The position numbers and the translations under genes are program-made. DNA of 5,500 nucleotides from an archaeon (GTDB taxonomy: Archaea; Iainarchaeota; Iainarchaeia; Iainarchaeales; GCA-2688035), in NCBI GenBank assembly GCA_030745815.1, contig JASLNX010000214.1, positions 1 through 5,500 on the forward strand. Direction: 5' to 3'. A model generated the notes under the pieces. It was not told the origin of the DNA, ran no database searches, and saw only the letters and a list, made by a program, of their open reading frames with translations. Positions 1 through 5,500 of the stretch are shown here, piece by piece (the stretch's first letter is position 1; each line of letters starts with the position of its first letter).

Positions 1-31
1 CAAAAATAGTACAGTGTTCGAATTAAGGCCT
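1..31 (-). other. Short 3' flank of the operon
   Basis: Thirty-one bases after the yjbQ-like stop. On the minus strand they end in ATTTTTG, a T5 tract that might contribute to termination but is too short and too close to the window edge to call. I see no start codon with a ribosome binding site and no hairpin. Confidence 0.3.
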
Positions 32-427
32 TTATTCGCTCAAAACGCTTACAATAAGCTTTCTCTCTCTTGGCCCGTCAAATTCACAAAAAAAGATTCC
101 TTCCCACTGACCCAAAACCAGCTTTTTATCCTGCACCAAAACAATTCTGCTGTTTCCAATTATTGCAGACTTTATGTGGGAATCAGAATTTCCTTCAGCG
201 TGAGAGTAGCCTTCACCCTCTGGAACAAGCTTGCTTAATTTGCCCACTATGTCAACTTGAACACTTGGATCAGCGTTCTCATTAATTGTAATTGCAGCAG
301 TTGTGTGTGGGCAATAAACAACGCAAAGCCCGCTCTTTACCCCGCTCTCATCAACTGCTCTTTGAATTTCTTGGGTTAAGTCAACAAACTGGTTTCTTTT
401 AGAGGTCTTAACTGGAATTTCAATCAT
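32..427 (-). CDS. yjbQ: YjbQ / UPF0047 family protein
   Basis: A small single-domain protein of 131 residues (family usually about 130-140), annotated in databases as UPF0047 or 'secondary thiamine-phosphate synthase'. That name rests on weak ThiE-like activity reported for the E. coli homologue; the true role is unsettled. Recognised from CPHTTAAITINENADPSV at 39-56 (H41), HAEGNSDSHIKSAIIG at 76-91 (H76, H84) and GQWEGIFFCEFDGPRERK at 106-123. The three His residues are the conserved set thought to form a metal-type site in the trimer. The family signature usually reads GTWQ where this has GQWE. Its ATG directly follows the gatB stop (TGAATG), with GAGG eight bases upstream inside gatB, so it is probably translated by coupling with gatB. 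It is the last gene visible; nothing in the window links it to thiamine synthesis. Confidence 0.93.
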   Translation of the reverse strand: MIEIPVKTSKRNQFVDLTQEIQRAVDESGVKSGLCVVYCPHTTAAITINENADPSVQVDIVGKLSKLVPEGEGYSHAEGNSDSHIKSAIIGNSRIVLVQDKKLVLGQWEGIFFCEFDGPRERKLIVSVLSE

Positions 428-1843
428 TCACTCAGCCTCAATTTTTTCCTTTAGCTTTTTTTGAATATCTCTTGCATCGGCCTTTCCCTTAGTTGCCTGC
501 ATTACCTTACCAACCAAGAAATGCAAGGACTTTTCTTCACCTTTCTTAAAATCCGCCACAGCCGGCCTGTTTTCATCAAGCACTGTTTCAATTGCTTTCT
601 GCAGCCCGGTTTCGTCCAAATCTTTTTTAAGGCCCTGCTCTTCAATAAACTTGCTTGGAGAAACTCCTTCAAGAATATACTTTATCAGAGCCTGCTTAGC
701 GTTCTTCTCACTAACGTCTCCCTTTTCAAGCATTTGCATAAGGCCAACTAATTCCTCAACCTTAATCTCAGTTGCCTCAAACGAAAGATTGTTGTAGTTA
801 AGAATTCCCAACAGTTCACGGGTTAAAAACTTCGCTGCAAGACCAACGTCAACACTCTTGACAGCCTCCTCGAAAATACCTCCAAGAGACGAGTTTCTAG
901 ATAGAACACCGGCGGTGTATTCATCCAAAGAGTACTGCTGTACAAAACGCTTTGCCTTTGCATCATGTAATTCCGGCAAACCCTGCTTTATTGAATTCAA
1001 ATACTTTTCACCAAGCTCAAATGCAGGTAAGTCTGGCTCAAAAATGTAACCGTAATCTGCCTCGGTTTCCTTTGATCTAAGCGCTCTGGTTGTAAAAGTT
1101 TGTTCATTAAAAGCGCGAGTTTCTCTTGAAATGGTTTCCCCCTTTAAAATCACGCCCTTTTGCCTTACTGCTTCAAAAGCCAGTGCTTTTTCAACCCCTT
1201 TTTTGCCAGTAACATTTTTTACCTCAACTCTTTCATTGCCCTTAATTGAAAGGTTACTGTCAATTTTTAGCGTGCCATCCTTCTCATCAAAGACTCCAAG
1301 ATACTGCAAGACTGTTGTAAGCTGGTCAAGGAAATCCCTGGCCTCTTGTGGACTTTGCATATCTGGAGCTGTTACAATCTCAACCAAGGGAACCCCACTT
1401 CTGTTGTAGTCAACAAGTGTTTGTTTTGACATCACCATTCCTGACTCGTGAACTAAGGCAGCTGGGTCCTCTTCAATGTGAACCCTTTCAATCTTAATCT
1501 TCTTGCCTGAGGAAAGTGTAAGGTAACCGTTTTTGCCAACAGGGATCTCGTACTGTGTTATTTGAAAGTTCTTTGACATATCAGGATAAAAGTATGTTTT
1601 CCTACTGAAGAAAAACTCCTTGTTTATTTCACAGTTTAAGGCCATTGAAACCTTCAAAGCATAATCCAAGGCCTTTTTGTTTAAAACCGGCCTACTTCCT
1701 GGAAAACCCAAACAAACTTCACAACACGCACTGTTTGGTTCATCAGCAGTTGTAGGGCAACCGCAAAACAATTTGGACTCTGTGTCCAGCTGAACGTGGC
1801 ACTCAAGACCAATAATAATGTCTTTCTCAGCGTCCTGCGTCAT
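428..1843 (-). CDS. gatB: Asp/Glu-tRNA amidotransferase subunit B
   Basis: The GatB subunit binds the mischarged tRNA, phosphorylates the side-chain carboxylate with ATP and uses ammonia from GatA to form the amide. The 471 residues equal the family norm. The cradle domain opens with GLECHVQL at 12-19 and a C-x-C plus C-x2-C cluster (C27, C29, C41, C44; C40 adjacent), the structural zinc site of many GatB proteins. VHIEEDPAALVHE at 121-133 supplies the conserved acidic metal residues, NRSGVPLVEIVTAPD at 147-161 is a hallmark, and KIDSNLSI at 193-200 is the usual R-x-D-x-N block with Lys for Arg. RSKETEADYGYIFEPDLPAF follows at 256-275. The C-terminal helical/YqeY tail, ending FLVGKVMQATKGKAD at 442-456, is complete. 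It lacks the inserted AspRS-like domain of GatE, so it is GatB. AAGGAG lies eight bases before the ATG, inside the preceding gene. Confidence 0.97.
   Translation of the reverse strand: MTQDAEKDIIIGLECHVQLDTESKLFCGCPTTADEPNSACCEVCLGFPGSRPVLNKKALDYALKVSMALNCEINKEFFFSRKTYFYPDMSKNFQITQYEIPVGKNGYLTLSSGKKIKIERVHIEEDPAALVHESGMVMSKQTLVDYNRSGVPLVEIVTAPDMQSPQEARDFLDQLTTVLQYLGVFDEKDGTLKIDSNLSIKGNERVEVKNVTGKKGVEKALAFEAVRQKGVILKGETISRETRAFNEQTFTTRALRSKETEADYGYIFEPDLPAFELGEKYLNSIKQGLPELHDAKAKRFVQQYSLDEYTAGVLSRNSSLGGIFEEAVKSVDVGLAAKFLTRELLGILNYNNLSFEATEIKVEELVGLMQMLEKGDVSEKNAKQALIKYILEGVSPSKFIEEQGLKKDLDETGLQKAIETVLDENRPAVADFKKGEEKSLHFLVGKVMQATKGKADARDIQKKLKEKIEAE
436..439 (-). promoter_or_regulatory. Shine-Dalgarno of the yjbQ-like gene (GAGG)
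   Basis: GAGG lies eight bases before the ATG at 427 and also encodes part of the Glu-Ala-Glu end of GatB. It fits a start placed directly after the gatB stop. Confidence 0.5.
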
Positions 1844-2619
1844 TTTGCCAACTCCTTAATAATACTCTTGTGCAACTTACCGTTACTTGCAACCATAATT
1901 CCTCTTTTCAAAACATTAAACCTTTGACCTTTTTCATCAGTAATCTTCCCACCTGCCTCTTCAAGAATTGGAATCCCACCTGCCGAATCCCAAGGATAAA
2001 GTCCAAATTCAATAAATGTTTCAATAAGACCAGACGCAACAAAGCAGAATTGTAGTGAGGCAGTGCCAAAAGCCCTATACCCCCCCATACTTACTTGGAG
2101 TTTCTTAAACAAACTATAGTTTTGCTTCCTTGTGTCGTCCCTCTTTGGGAGCCCCACATCAAAAATTCCATCTTCCATTTTTGAAACATTTGAAACCCGT
2201 ATTGGTTGTCCGTTCAAAAAAGCTCCTTTTCCCTTTTCGGCATAAAAGAGTTCATCGTAAGCAGGATTTAATACAACCCCAAGAACAGGCACTCCGTCAT
2301 CCAGTAACCCAATCGACATTGCAAACAATTTAATTCCCTTAATAAAATTTTGCGTTCCGTCAATCGGATCAATAACCCACACCTTGCCTGAAACAGGGCC
2401 CTGATCTTTGTCCTCTTCCGCAAGAAATTTTGCATTGGGAAAAGATTTGAGAATTACTTGTTTGATTCTCTCCTGTGATGCAAAATCAGCTTCTGTTACG
2501 TACCCAAGATTTTTACTTTTAAACTTTATGTGTTTAAGTTTTCCAAAATATTTCATTGCTTCTTTGCCGCCAGCTCTTGCAGCTTCAATCGCAACCTTCA
2601 ATTCTTTACTCTTGCTCAT
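1840..2619 (-). CDS. Inositol-monophosphatase-family phosphatase (IMPase/FBPase/HisN-like, substrate unknown)
   Basis: A Mg2+-dependent sugar-phosphate-type phosphatase of 259 residues, normal for the family (about 250-270). The metal-site motifs are complete: YVTEAD at 40-45, AEED at 67-70 (E68 as the first metal ligand), WVIDPIDGT at 81-89 (D84, I86 carbonyl, D87), and PWDSAGG at 209-215 (D211), followed by EAGGKITDEKG. GTASLQ at 185-190 is the usual segment before the last motif. Family members act on inositol-1-phosphate, and in archaea often also on fructose-1,6-bisphosphate; others act on histidinol phosphate or PAP. DGTQNFIKG here is neither the textbook DGTTNF nor the SFNF I recall for archaeal IMPase/FBPase, and slightly resembles HisN, so I do not assign a substrate. 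No signal peptide or membrane segment is seen. It sits between gatA and gatB, overlapping both by 4 nt (ATGA), so its translation is probably coupled to theirs. Confidence 0.93.
   Translation of the reverse strand: MSKSKELKVAIEAARAGGKEAMKYFGKLKHIKFKSKNLGYVTEADFASQERIKQVILKSFPNAKFLAEEDKDQGPVSGKVWVIDPIDGTQNFIKGIKLFAMSIGLLDDGVPVLGVVLNPAYDELFYAEKGKGAFLNGQPIRVSNVSKMEDGIFDVGLPKRDDTRKQNYSLFKKLQVSMGGYRAFGTASLQFCFVASGLIETFIEFGLYPWDSAGGIPILEEAGGKITDEKGQRFNVLKRGIMVASNGKLHKSIIKELAK
1852..1857 (-). promoter_or_regulatory. Shine-Dalgarno of gatB (AAGGAG)
   Basis: AAGGAG lies eight bases before the gatB ATG, inside the last codons of the phosphatase. It decides the start at 1843, which overlaps the upstream stop as ATGA. 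Confidence 0.7.
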
Positions 2620-4049
2620 TTCAACGCCCCCTCTAGTGAAAATGCAGCGCTTGAAAGCTTTTGCTCTTGCAAATGGTCAGCTGTTAACATTAATCCAACA
2701 GGCATCTTTTTGACGGCTCCAGCATTAAGAGAAATATGCGGTAAGCCTGCCAAACTTGCTGGAACTGTGCATAAGTCCATTGCATAATTCTGCATTGGGG
2801 ACAGCTTTTTGATTTCCGAAAACTTTGGCGCAACAACAGGCATTGTAGGATGCGCCAAAACATCAACCTCTTTGAATACTTCCTTGAATTCGTTTATTAG
2901 TTTTGTTCTTGTCTTTGCAGCCCGCAAATAGTATGCGTCCCTAAAACCAGACATTCTTGCAAATGTTCCTAAAAGAATTCTTCTCTTTGCCTCTTTTCCA
3001 AATCCTTCGCTTCTAATTTTTGAAAAGTATTCGTTAAAACTTCCTTCAAGCTTTCCGTGCAGACCGTAACGCATTCCACAAAACTTTGCAAGGTTTGTTG
3101 ATGCCTCACTCATTGAAAGAAGATAATATGCCGCAACCCCATACTCTGAATTAAGGGGCAATGAAACCTCTTTAACTGAGGCCCCGAGCTTTTCCATTTC
3201 ACTTACTGCTTTCTCGCACTCTTTTCTAACTGCTTCGTCACTTTTTTCAAAAAGCTCTTTTACAATTCCAACTTTTAGCCCTGCTTCTCCTTTTCCCTCA
3301 TCCAAACTTGTAACCGGTTCTGGGAGAGATGTACTGTCGTTACTATCGTGCCCTGAAATAATTTCAAGGAGAAGCGATGCGTCGGCAACAGTTTTTCCCA
3401 TTGTTCCAATTTTGTCCAGACTGCTGGCGTAATCCATTAAACCGTATCTTGAAACCCTGCCATAGGTTGGAGTGAATCCGACAACTCCGCAGAATGCTGC
3501 CGGGCAAGCAATGCTTCCACCTGTACTCTCAGCAAGTCCTGCGTGTGTAAACTCAGTTAAGGCCGTAAAACCCGCACTTCCGCCTGAACTGCCACCGCAG
3601 CTTCTTGACTTGTCAAGTGGATTTAGTGGTGTTGGGAAATCAACTCCTGTGTTTGTAGAGAACGTTCCAAATCCAAATTCGTCTTGTAGTGTTTTTCCAA
3701 CAATTATTGCGCCCTCTGAGCGGGCCTTTTTAATTACTGTTGCGTTAAATGTTGGCTTGTAACCTGAAAGAATTTTACTTCCTGCTCTGCTTTCAATTCC
3801 CTTAACACAAATGCAGTCCTTTACACTTATTGGAACTCCTAAAAGTTTTCCCTTGTGCCTACCTGTTTTTATTTCGGCATCAATCTCTTTTGCTTGCTGC
3901 AGTGCTAAATCACGAGCAAGGAGGTTGAAATGGTTGAACTCAGAATTTGTTGACTCAATTTCACTGAGAACCTGTTCGGTGTGCTGAACAACCGAAATCT
4001 TTCCCATTACAACCTGCTTAACAAAATCCGCAATACTTGTCGCATCCAT
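2616..4049 (-). CDS. gatA: Asp/Glu-tRNA amidotransferase subunit A (amidase)
   Basis: The catalytic amidase subunit: it hydrolyses Gln (or Asn) to release ammonia, which is channelled to GatB. The 477 residues are a typical length. The amidase-signature Ser-cisSer-Lys triad is visible: Lys77 in GVPISVKD, cis-Ser154 in GGSSGGSA, and nucleophile Ser179 in STGGSI. GVVGFTPTYGRVSRYGL follows at 188-204, a GatA-specific stretch. Further on, KRRILLGTFARMSGFRDAYY and the DVLAHPTMP segment correspond to the part of the family that binds the amide donor. The motif around Ser179 reads AESTGGSIAC instead of the common GSDTGGSIR; I recall similar forms in archaeal GatA, so this looks like lineage and not decay. 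The ATG at 4049 is preceded by GGTG six bases upstream. The stop overlaps the start of the next gene as ATGA. Other amidases share the triad, but the neighbours gatC and gatB settle the identity. Confidence 0.97.
   Translation of the reverse strand: MDATSIADFVKQVVMGKISVVQHTEQVLSEIESTNSEFNHFNLLARDLALQQAKEIDAEIKTGRHKGKLLGVPISVKDCICVKGIESRAGSKILSGYKPTFNATVIKKARSEGAIIVGKTLQDEFGFGTFSTNTGVDFPTPLNPLDKSRSCGGSSGGSAGFTALTEFTHAGLAESTGGSIACPAAFCGVVGFTPTYGRVSRYGLMDYASSLDKIGTMGKTVADASLLLEIISGHDSNDSTSLPEPVTSLDEGKGEAGLKVGIVKELFEKSDEAVRKECEKAVSEMEKLGASVKEVSLPLNSEYGVAAYYLLSMSEASTNLAKFCGMRYGLHGKLEGSFNEYFSKIRSEGFGKEAKRRILLGTFARMSGFRDAYYLRAAKTRTKLINEFKEVFKEVDVLAHPTMPVVAPKFSEIKKLSPMQNYAMDLCTVPASLAGLPHISLNAGAVKKMPVGLMLTADHLQEQKLSSAAFSLEGALK
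2627..2633 (-). promoter_or_regulatory. Shine-Dalgarno of the phosphatase gene (GAGGGGG)
   Basis: A purine run GAGGGGG lies seven bases before the ATG at 2619, inside the 3' end of gatA. It supports the start that overlaps the gatA stop and suggests reinitiation by the terminating ribosome. Confidence 0.55.
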
Positions 4050-4052
4050 AGT

Positions 4053-4346
4053 CTACACCGATTTAGGGCCCAAAAAATAGCCGTCCTTTTTGTGTTTGGT
4101 ATTGCTTAAGGCCTCTTTTTGACTTAAGCACTTTTCTTTTTTGTCTTCACGAAAAACGTTCTTCAAAGGAAGGGGTTGAAACGAAGGCTTTTCTGAGAAA
4201 ACCCCTAGTGCATCAAGTTTGTTGAATGATTTAATTATTTCCTTTAACTGTGGCAGAAACTCCTTTACTTCGGCCTCTGAAAGGTTAAGACGCGCATTTT
4301 GTGCAACCTTAAGCAGTAACTTTTTGTCAATTTTTACATCTGGCAT
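4053..4346 (-). CDS. gatC: Asp/Glu-tRNA amidotransferase subunit C
   Basis: The small subunit of the GatCAB amidotransferase, which wraps around GatA at the interface with GatB and stabilises it; it has no catalytic residues of its own. The 97 residues match the usual family length of about 90-100. The N-terminal helical part has the family pattern VAQNARLNLSEAEVKEF at 14-30, followed by a second helix (LKEIIKSFNKL, about 34-44). The extended C-terminal part has LPLKNVFRED at 59-68 and ends in DGYFLGPKSV, both hallmarks of GatC. The start ATG is supported by GGTGA four bases upstream. It is the first gene of the tightly packed block, 65 nt after aspS and 3 nt before gatA. The stop is TAG. Nothing looks truncated. 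Confidence 0.96.
   Translation of the reverse strand: MPDVKIDKKLLLKVAQNARLNLSEAEVKEFLPQLKEIIKSFNKLDALGVFSEKPSFQPLPLKNVFREDKKEKCLSQKEALSNTKHKKDGYFLGPKSV
4056..4059 (-). promoter_or_regulatory. Shine-Dalgarno of gatA (GGTG)
   Basis: GGTG lies six bases before the gatA ATG, within the last codons of gatC. It supports the start at 4049; the nearby ATG at 4045 is in a different frame. Confidence 0.6.
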
Positions 4347-4350
4347 TAAC

Positions 4351-4355
4351 TCACC
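4351..4355 (-). promoter_or_regulatory. Shine-Dalgarno of gatC (GGTGA)
   Basis: GGTGA lies four bases before the gatC ATG and is complementary to the usual 16S 3' end (ATCACCTCC). It confirms the start at 4346 and shows that gatC is not read from a leaderless transcript beginning at its ATG. Confidence 0.7.
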
Positions 4356-4373
4356 TTATTCATTAGAATAAGC

Positions 4374-4380
4374 AAAAAAA
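4374..4380 (-). terminator. Candidate archaeal oligo-T terminator after aspS
   Basis: A run of seven T on the transcribed-sense minus strand, 32 nt past the aspS stop and preceded by further T-rich sequence. I see no stable hairpin upstream, which is expected for archaeal termination. It might only attenuate read-through into gatC, since the genes form one pathway. Confidence 0.3.
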
Positions 4381-4411
4381 GAAATTAAAAGGGGTGGGTT
4401 TAACTGCCAAT

Positions 4412-5500
4412 TTAGGGCGTAATTCTATCTGGGTCCCTTGGGAGAAGAACAGCTTCTCGTATATTGTCAAACTTAAACAGCCTCTGGATTAATCGGTCAA
4501 GACCAAATCCAACGCCGCCGTGTGGTGGTGCTCCAAACTTAAATAATTCTGCATAAAATCCCATTTCATCCAAGTCAACGCCCTTTTCCGCACCCTGTTT
4601 TTTCAAAACGTCGTAGCGGTGCTCCCTTTGGCCGCCTGTTGCAATCTCTACACCGTTCCAAATAAGATCAAAGGCGTCGGTTGTCTTGCCGTCCTCTGAA
4701 TAAAAGTGGTAAAATGGCCTTTTCCTAACTGGGTAGTTTGTAATAAAGATAAATTCTTCTCCAAACTTTTCTTTGGCTATGTCTCCAACCATTCTCTCGG
4801 CCTCTGCATCAAAGTCGTCGTCTTCTGCAATTTTCTTGCCCTTTTCCGCAAGCCATTTCTTAACTTCAGGCATCTTAAAGCGTGGAATCTTTTTCGGAAC
4901 AGTTATTTCAACATTCCAAAGCGCAAGCTCTTCCTTGCAGTCTTCTTTAACCCTTTTCAAAACAAACTTTAACATGTTCTCAATTACATCCATTATATCC
5001 CCGGTATCCTTAATGAATCCCATCTCAAAGTCAACGCCTGTGAACTCCGTTTGGTGTCTTGGGGTGTTGCTCTTTTCCGCCCTAAAGACAGGGGCAATCT
5101 CGTAAACATTTTCAAATCCTGCGCAAACCATTGTCTGCTTGTAAAGCTGTGGGCTCTGTGATAAAAAGGCCTCCCTCTCAAAGTAAACAACCGGGAAGAG
5201 CTCCGACCCAGACTCTGCCCCCGCAGAAGTTATTTTCGGGGTGTTAATGTTCACAAAGCCTTCCCCGTCAAAGAAGTCAACAAGTGCCTTGTAGAACTTT
5301 GAGCGAACTTTGAAAATAGCCAGGCCCTTTGGATTTCTAAGGTCCAAAAACCTGTGATCCAAGCGCTTACTTAAATCTGTTTCAATTTTTCCGGATGTGT
5401 CAATTGGAGTTGGCGCATCAGCCTTGTTAATTATTTCAAGCTTTTCAGGAATTATCTCAATGCCACCAGGCGCCTGCTTTGCTTCTTTTGCCATGCCTTC
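4412..5500 (-). CDS. aspS: Aspartyl-tRNA synthetase, archaeal type, probably non-discriminating (5' end outside window)
   Basis: Class II aminoacyl-tRNA synthetase that activates Asp with ATP and charges tRNA(Asp), and here probably tRNA(Asn), in the cytosol. Counting from the Met at 5494: the end of the OB-fold anticodon-binding domain is at about 1-20, and motif 1 at about 62-88 ends in NTPKIT. The Asp-pocket segment SQSPQLYKQ is at 112-120, motif 2 with FRAE is at 137-140 with R146-H147 following, GGQREHR is at 287-293, and motif 3 GFGLDR ends at R334. The C-terminus IREAVLLPRDPDRITP is the normal family ending. The Met at 5494 is not the start: the frame continues to the window edge (E-G before it), and this aligns ungapped with residue 75 onward of Thermococcus AspRS (about 438 aa, recalled), so about 75 N-terminal residues are missing. 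The bacterial GAD insertion is absent. P9 (5468-5470) falls at the position that is Lys85 in the discriminating Thermococcus enzyme and Pro in non-discriminating ones. It lies 65 nt upstream of gatC. Confidence 0.97.
   Translation of the reverse strand, partial: EGMAKEAKQAPGGIEIIPEKLEIINKADAPTPIDTSGKIETDLSKRLDHRFLDLRNPKGLAIFKVRSKFYKALVDFFDGEGFVNINTPKITSAGAESGSELFPVVYFEREAFLSQSPQLYKQTMVCAGFENVYEIAPVFRAEKSNTPRHQTEFTGVDFEMGFIKDTGDIMDVIENMLKFVLKRVKEDCKEELALWNVEITVPKKIPRFKMPEVKKWLAEKGKKIAEDDDFDAEAERMVGDIAKEKFGEEFIFITNYPVRKRPFYHFYSEDGKTTDAFDLIWNGVEIATGGQREHRYDVLKKQGAEKGVDLDEMGFYAELFKFGAPPHGGVGFGLDRLIQRLFKFDNIREAVLLPRDPDRITP

Larger units (their letters stand above)
4347..4411 (-). other. aspS-gatC spacer with T-rich tract
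   Basis: This 65-nt spacer is the only substantial intergenic DNA in the window. Read on the minus strand it has a pyrimidine-rich stretch (CCCACCCCTTTTAATTT) running into a T7 tract at 4374-4380, then the gatC Shine-Dalgarno. Archaeal RNA polymerase stops at oligo-T without needing a hairpin, so the tract may cause partial termination after aspS. TTTTAATTT at 4382-4390 could instead be a weak TATA box for gatC, with a start site expected near 4361. Neither reading is established by sequence alone. Confidence 0.5.
32..5500 (-). other. Indirect Asn-tRNA(Asn) synthesis gene cluster
   Basis: aspS, gatC, gatA, an IMPase-family gene, gatB and a yjbQ-like gene run in one direction. Junctions after aspS are 65 nt, 3 nt, a 4-nt overlap, a 4-nt overlap and 0 nt. 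The last five genes are close enough to require one mRNA and probably coupled translation; co-transcription with aspS is likely but interrupted by a T-rich spacer. No promoter for the cluster is in the window, because the 5' end of aspS lies outside it. Confidence 0.8.

Noticed and set aside
15..24. GTTCGAATT, reminiscent of a tRNA T-loop
   Set aside because: The flanking bases do not form a five-pair T stem on either strand and no acceptor or anticodon arm fits in the space available; it is a chance TTCGAA palindrome.
25..32. AAGGCCTT palindrome beside the last stop codon
   Set aside because: A perfect palindrome of eight bases without a loop cannot form a terminator hairpin and is expected by chance at this length.
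14..285. Plus-strand frames of 74 and 71 codons over the yjbQ-like gene
   Set aside because: Antisense to a gene with full family motifs; no recognisable protein content and no Shine-Dalgarno support.
2408..2787. Two overlapping plus-strand open frames (101 and 85 codons) spanning the phosphatase-gatA junction
   Set aside because: They lie antisense to two clearly recognised genes, resemble no protein family, overlap each other and lack a convincing ribosome binding site.
4773..5190. Plus-strand 110-codon frame and a second minus-strand frame (4993-5190) inside aspS
   Set aside because: Both are alternative-frame shadows of the conserved AspRS catalytic domain, with low-complexity Ser/Phe-rich or Arg-rich translations.
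1..5500. An undescribed defence, mobile or RNA-based system
   Set aside because: The window is more than 98% coding for six recognisable genes; there are no direct or inverted repeat arrays, transposase, integrase, or unexplained long noncoding stretch.

Overview
The window carries six protein genes, all on the minus strand, so transcription runs from high to low coordinates. In that order they are: an archaeal-type aspartyl-tRNA synthetase (aspS, cut by the right edge), gatC, gatA, an inositol-monophosphatase-family phosphatase, gatB, and a small YjbQ/UPF0047 protein. I found no plausible gene on the plus strand; the open frames there are all shadows of the minus-strand genes. There is no sign of rRNA, tRNA, mobile element, CRISPR or repeat array.

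The host looks archaeal. The AspRS has the short archaeal/eukaryotic layout, with no bacterial GAD insertion and an ending right after motif 3. It aligns without gaps to my recollection of the Thermococcus enzyme around the end of the anticodon-binding domain. GatA carries AESTGGSI around its nucleophile, a form I associate with archaeal GatA, in place of the usual xSDTGGSIR. The Shine-Dalgarno elements (GGTG(A), GAGG, AAGGAG) fit a standard prokaryotic anti-SD. The base composition is moderately AT-rich and the proteins are lysine-rich. A euryarchaeal or DPANN-like lineage is my guess; the window does not settle it.

The layout is very tight. A 65-nt spacer with a T7 tract separates aspS from gatC. 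After that the gaps are 3 nt (gatC-gatA), a 4-nt ATGA overlap (gatA-phosphatase), another ATGA overlap (phosphatase-gatB) and 0 nt (gatB TGA directly followed by the ATG of the yjbQ-like gene). The gatC-to-yjbQ block is therefore almost certainly one translationally coupled transcript, and aspS is probably part of it or read just before it.

Functionally this is an indirect Asn-tRNA(Asn) pathway cassette. The AspRS keeps the proline at the end of its anticodon-binding domain that marks non-discriminating archaeal AspRS, so it should charge both tRNA(Asp) and tRNA(Asn) with Asp. GatCAB would then amidate Asp-tRNA(Asn) to Asn-tRNA(Asn). The surprise is a catalytically intact IMPase-family enzyme wedged between gatA and gatB by overlapping stop/start codons on both sides, with a YjbQ protein at the end. 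Neither has an established role in tRNA amidation.
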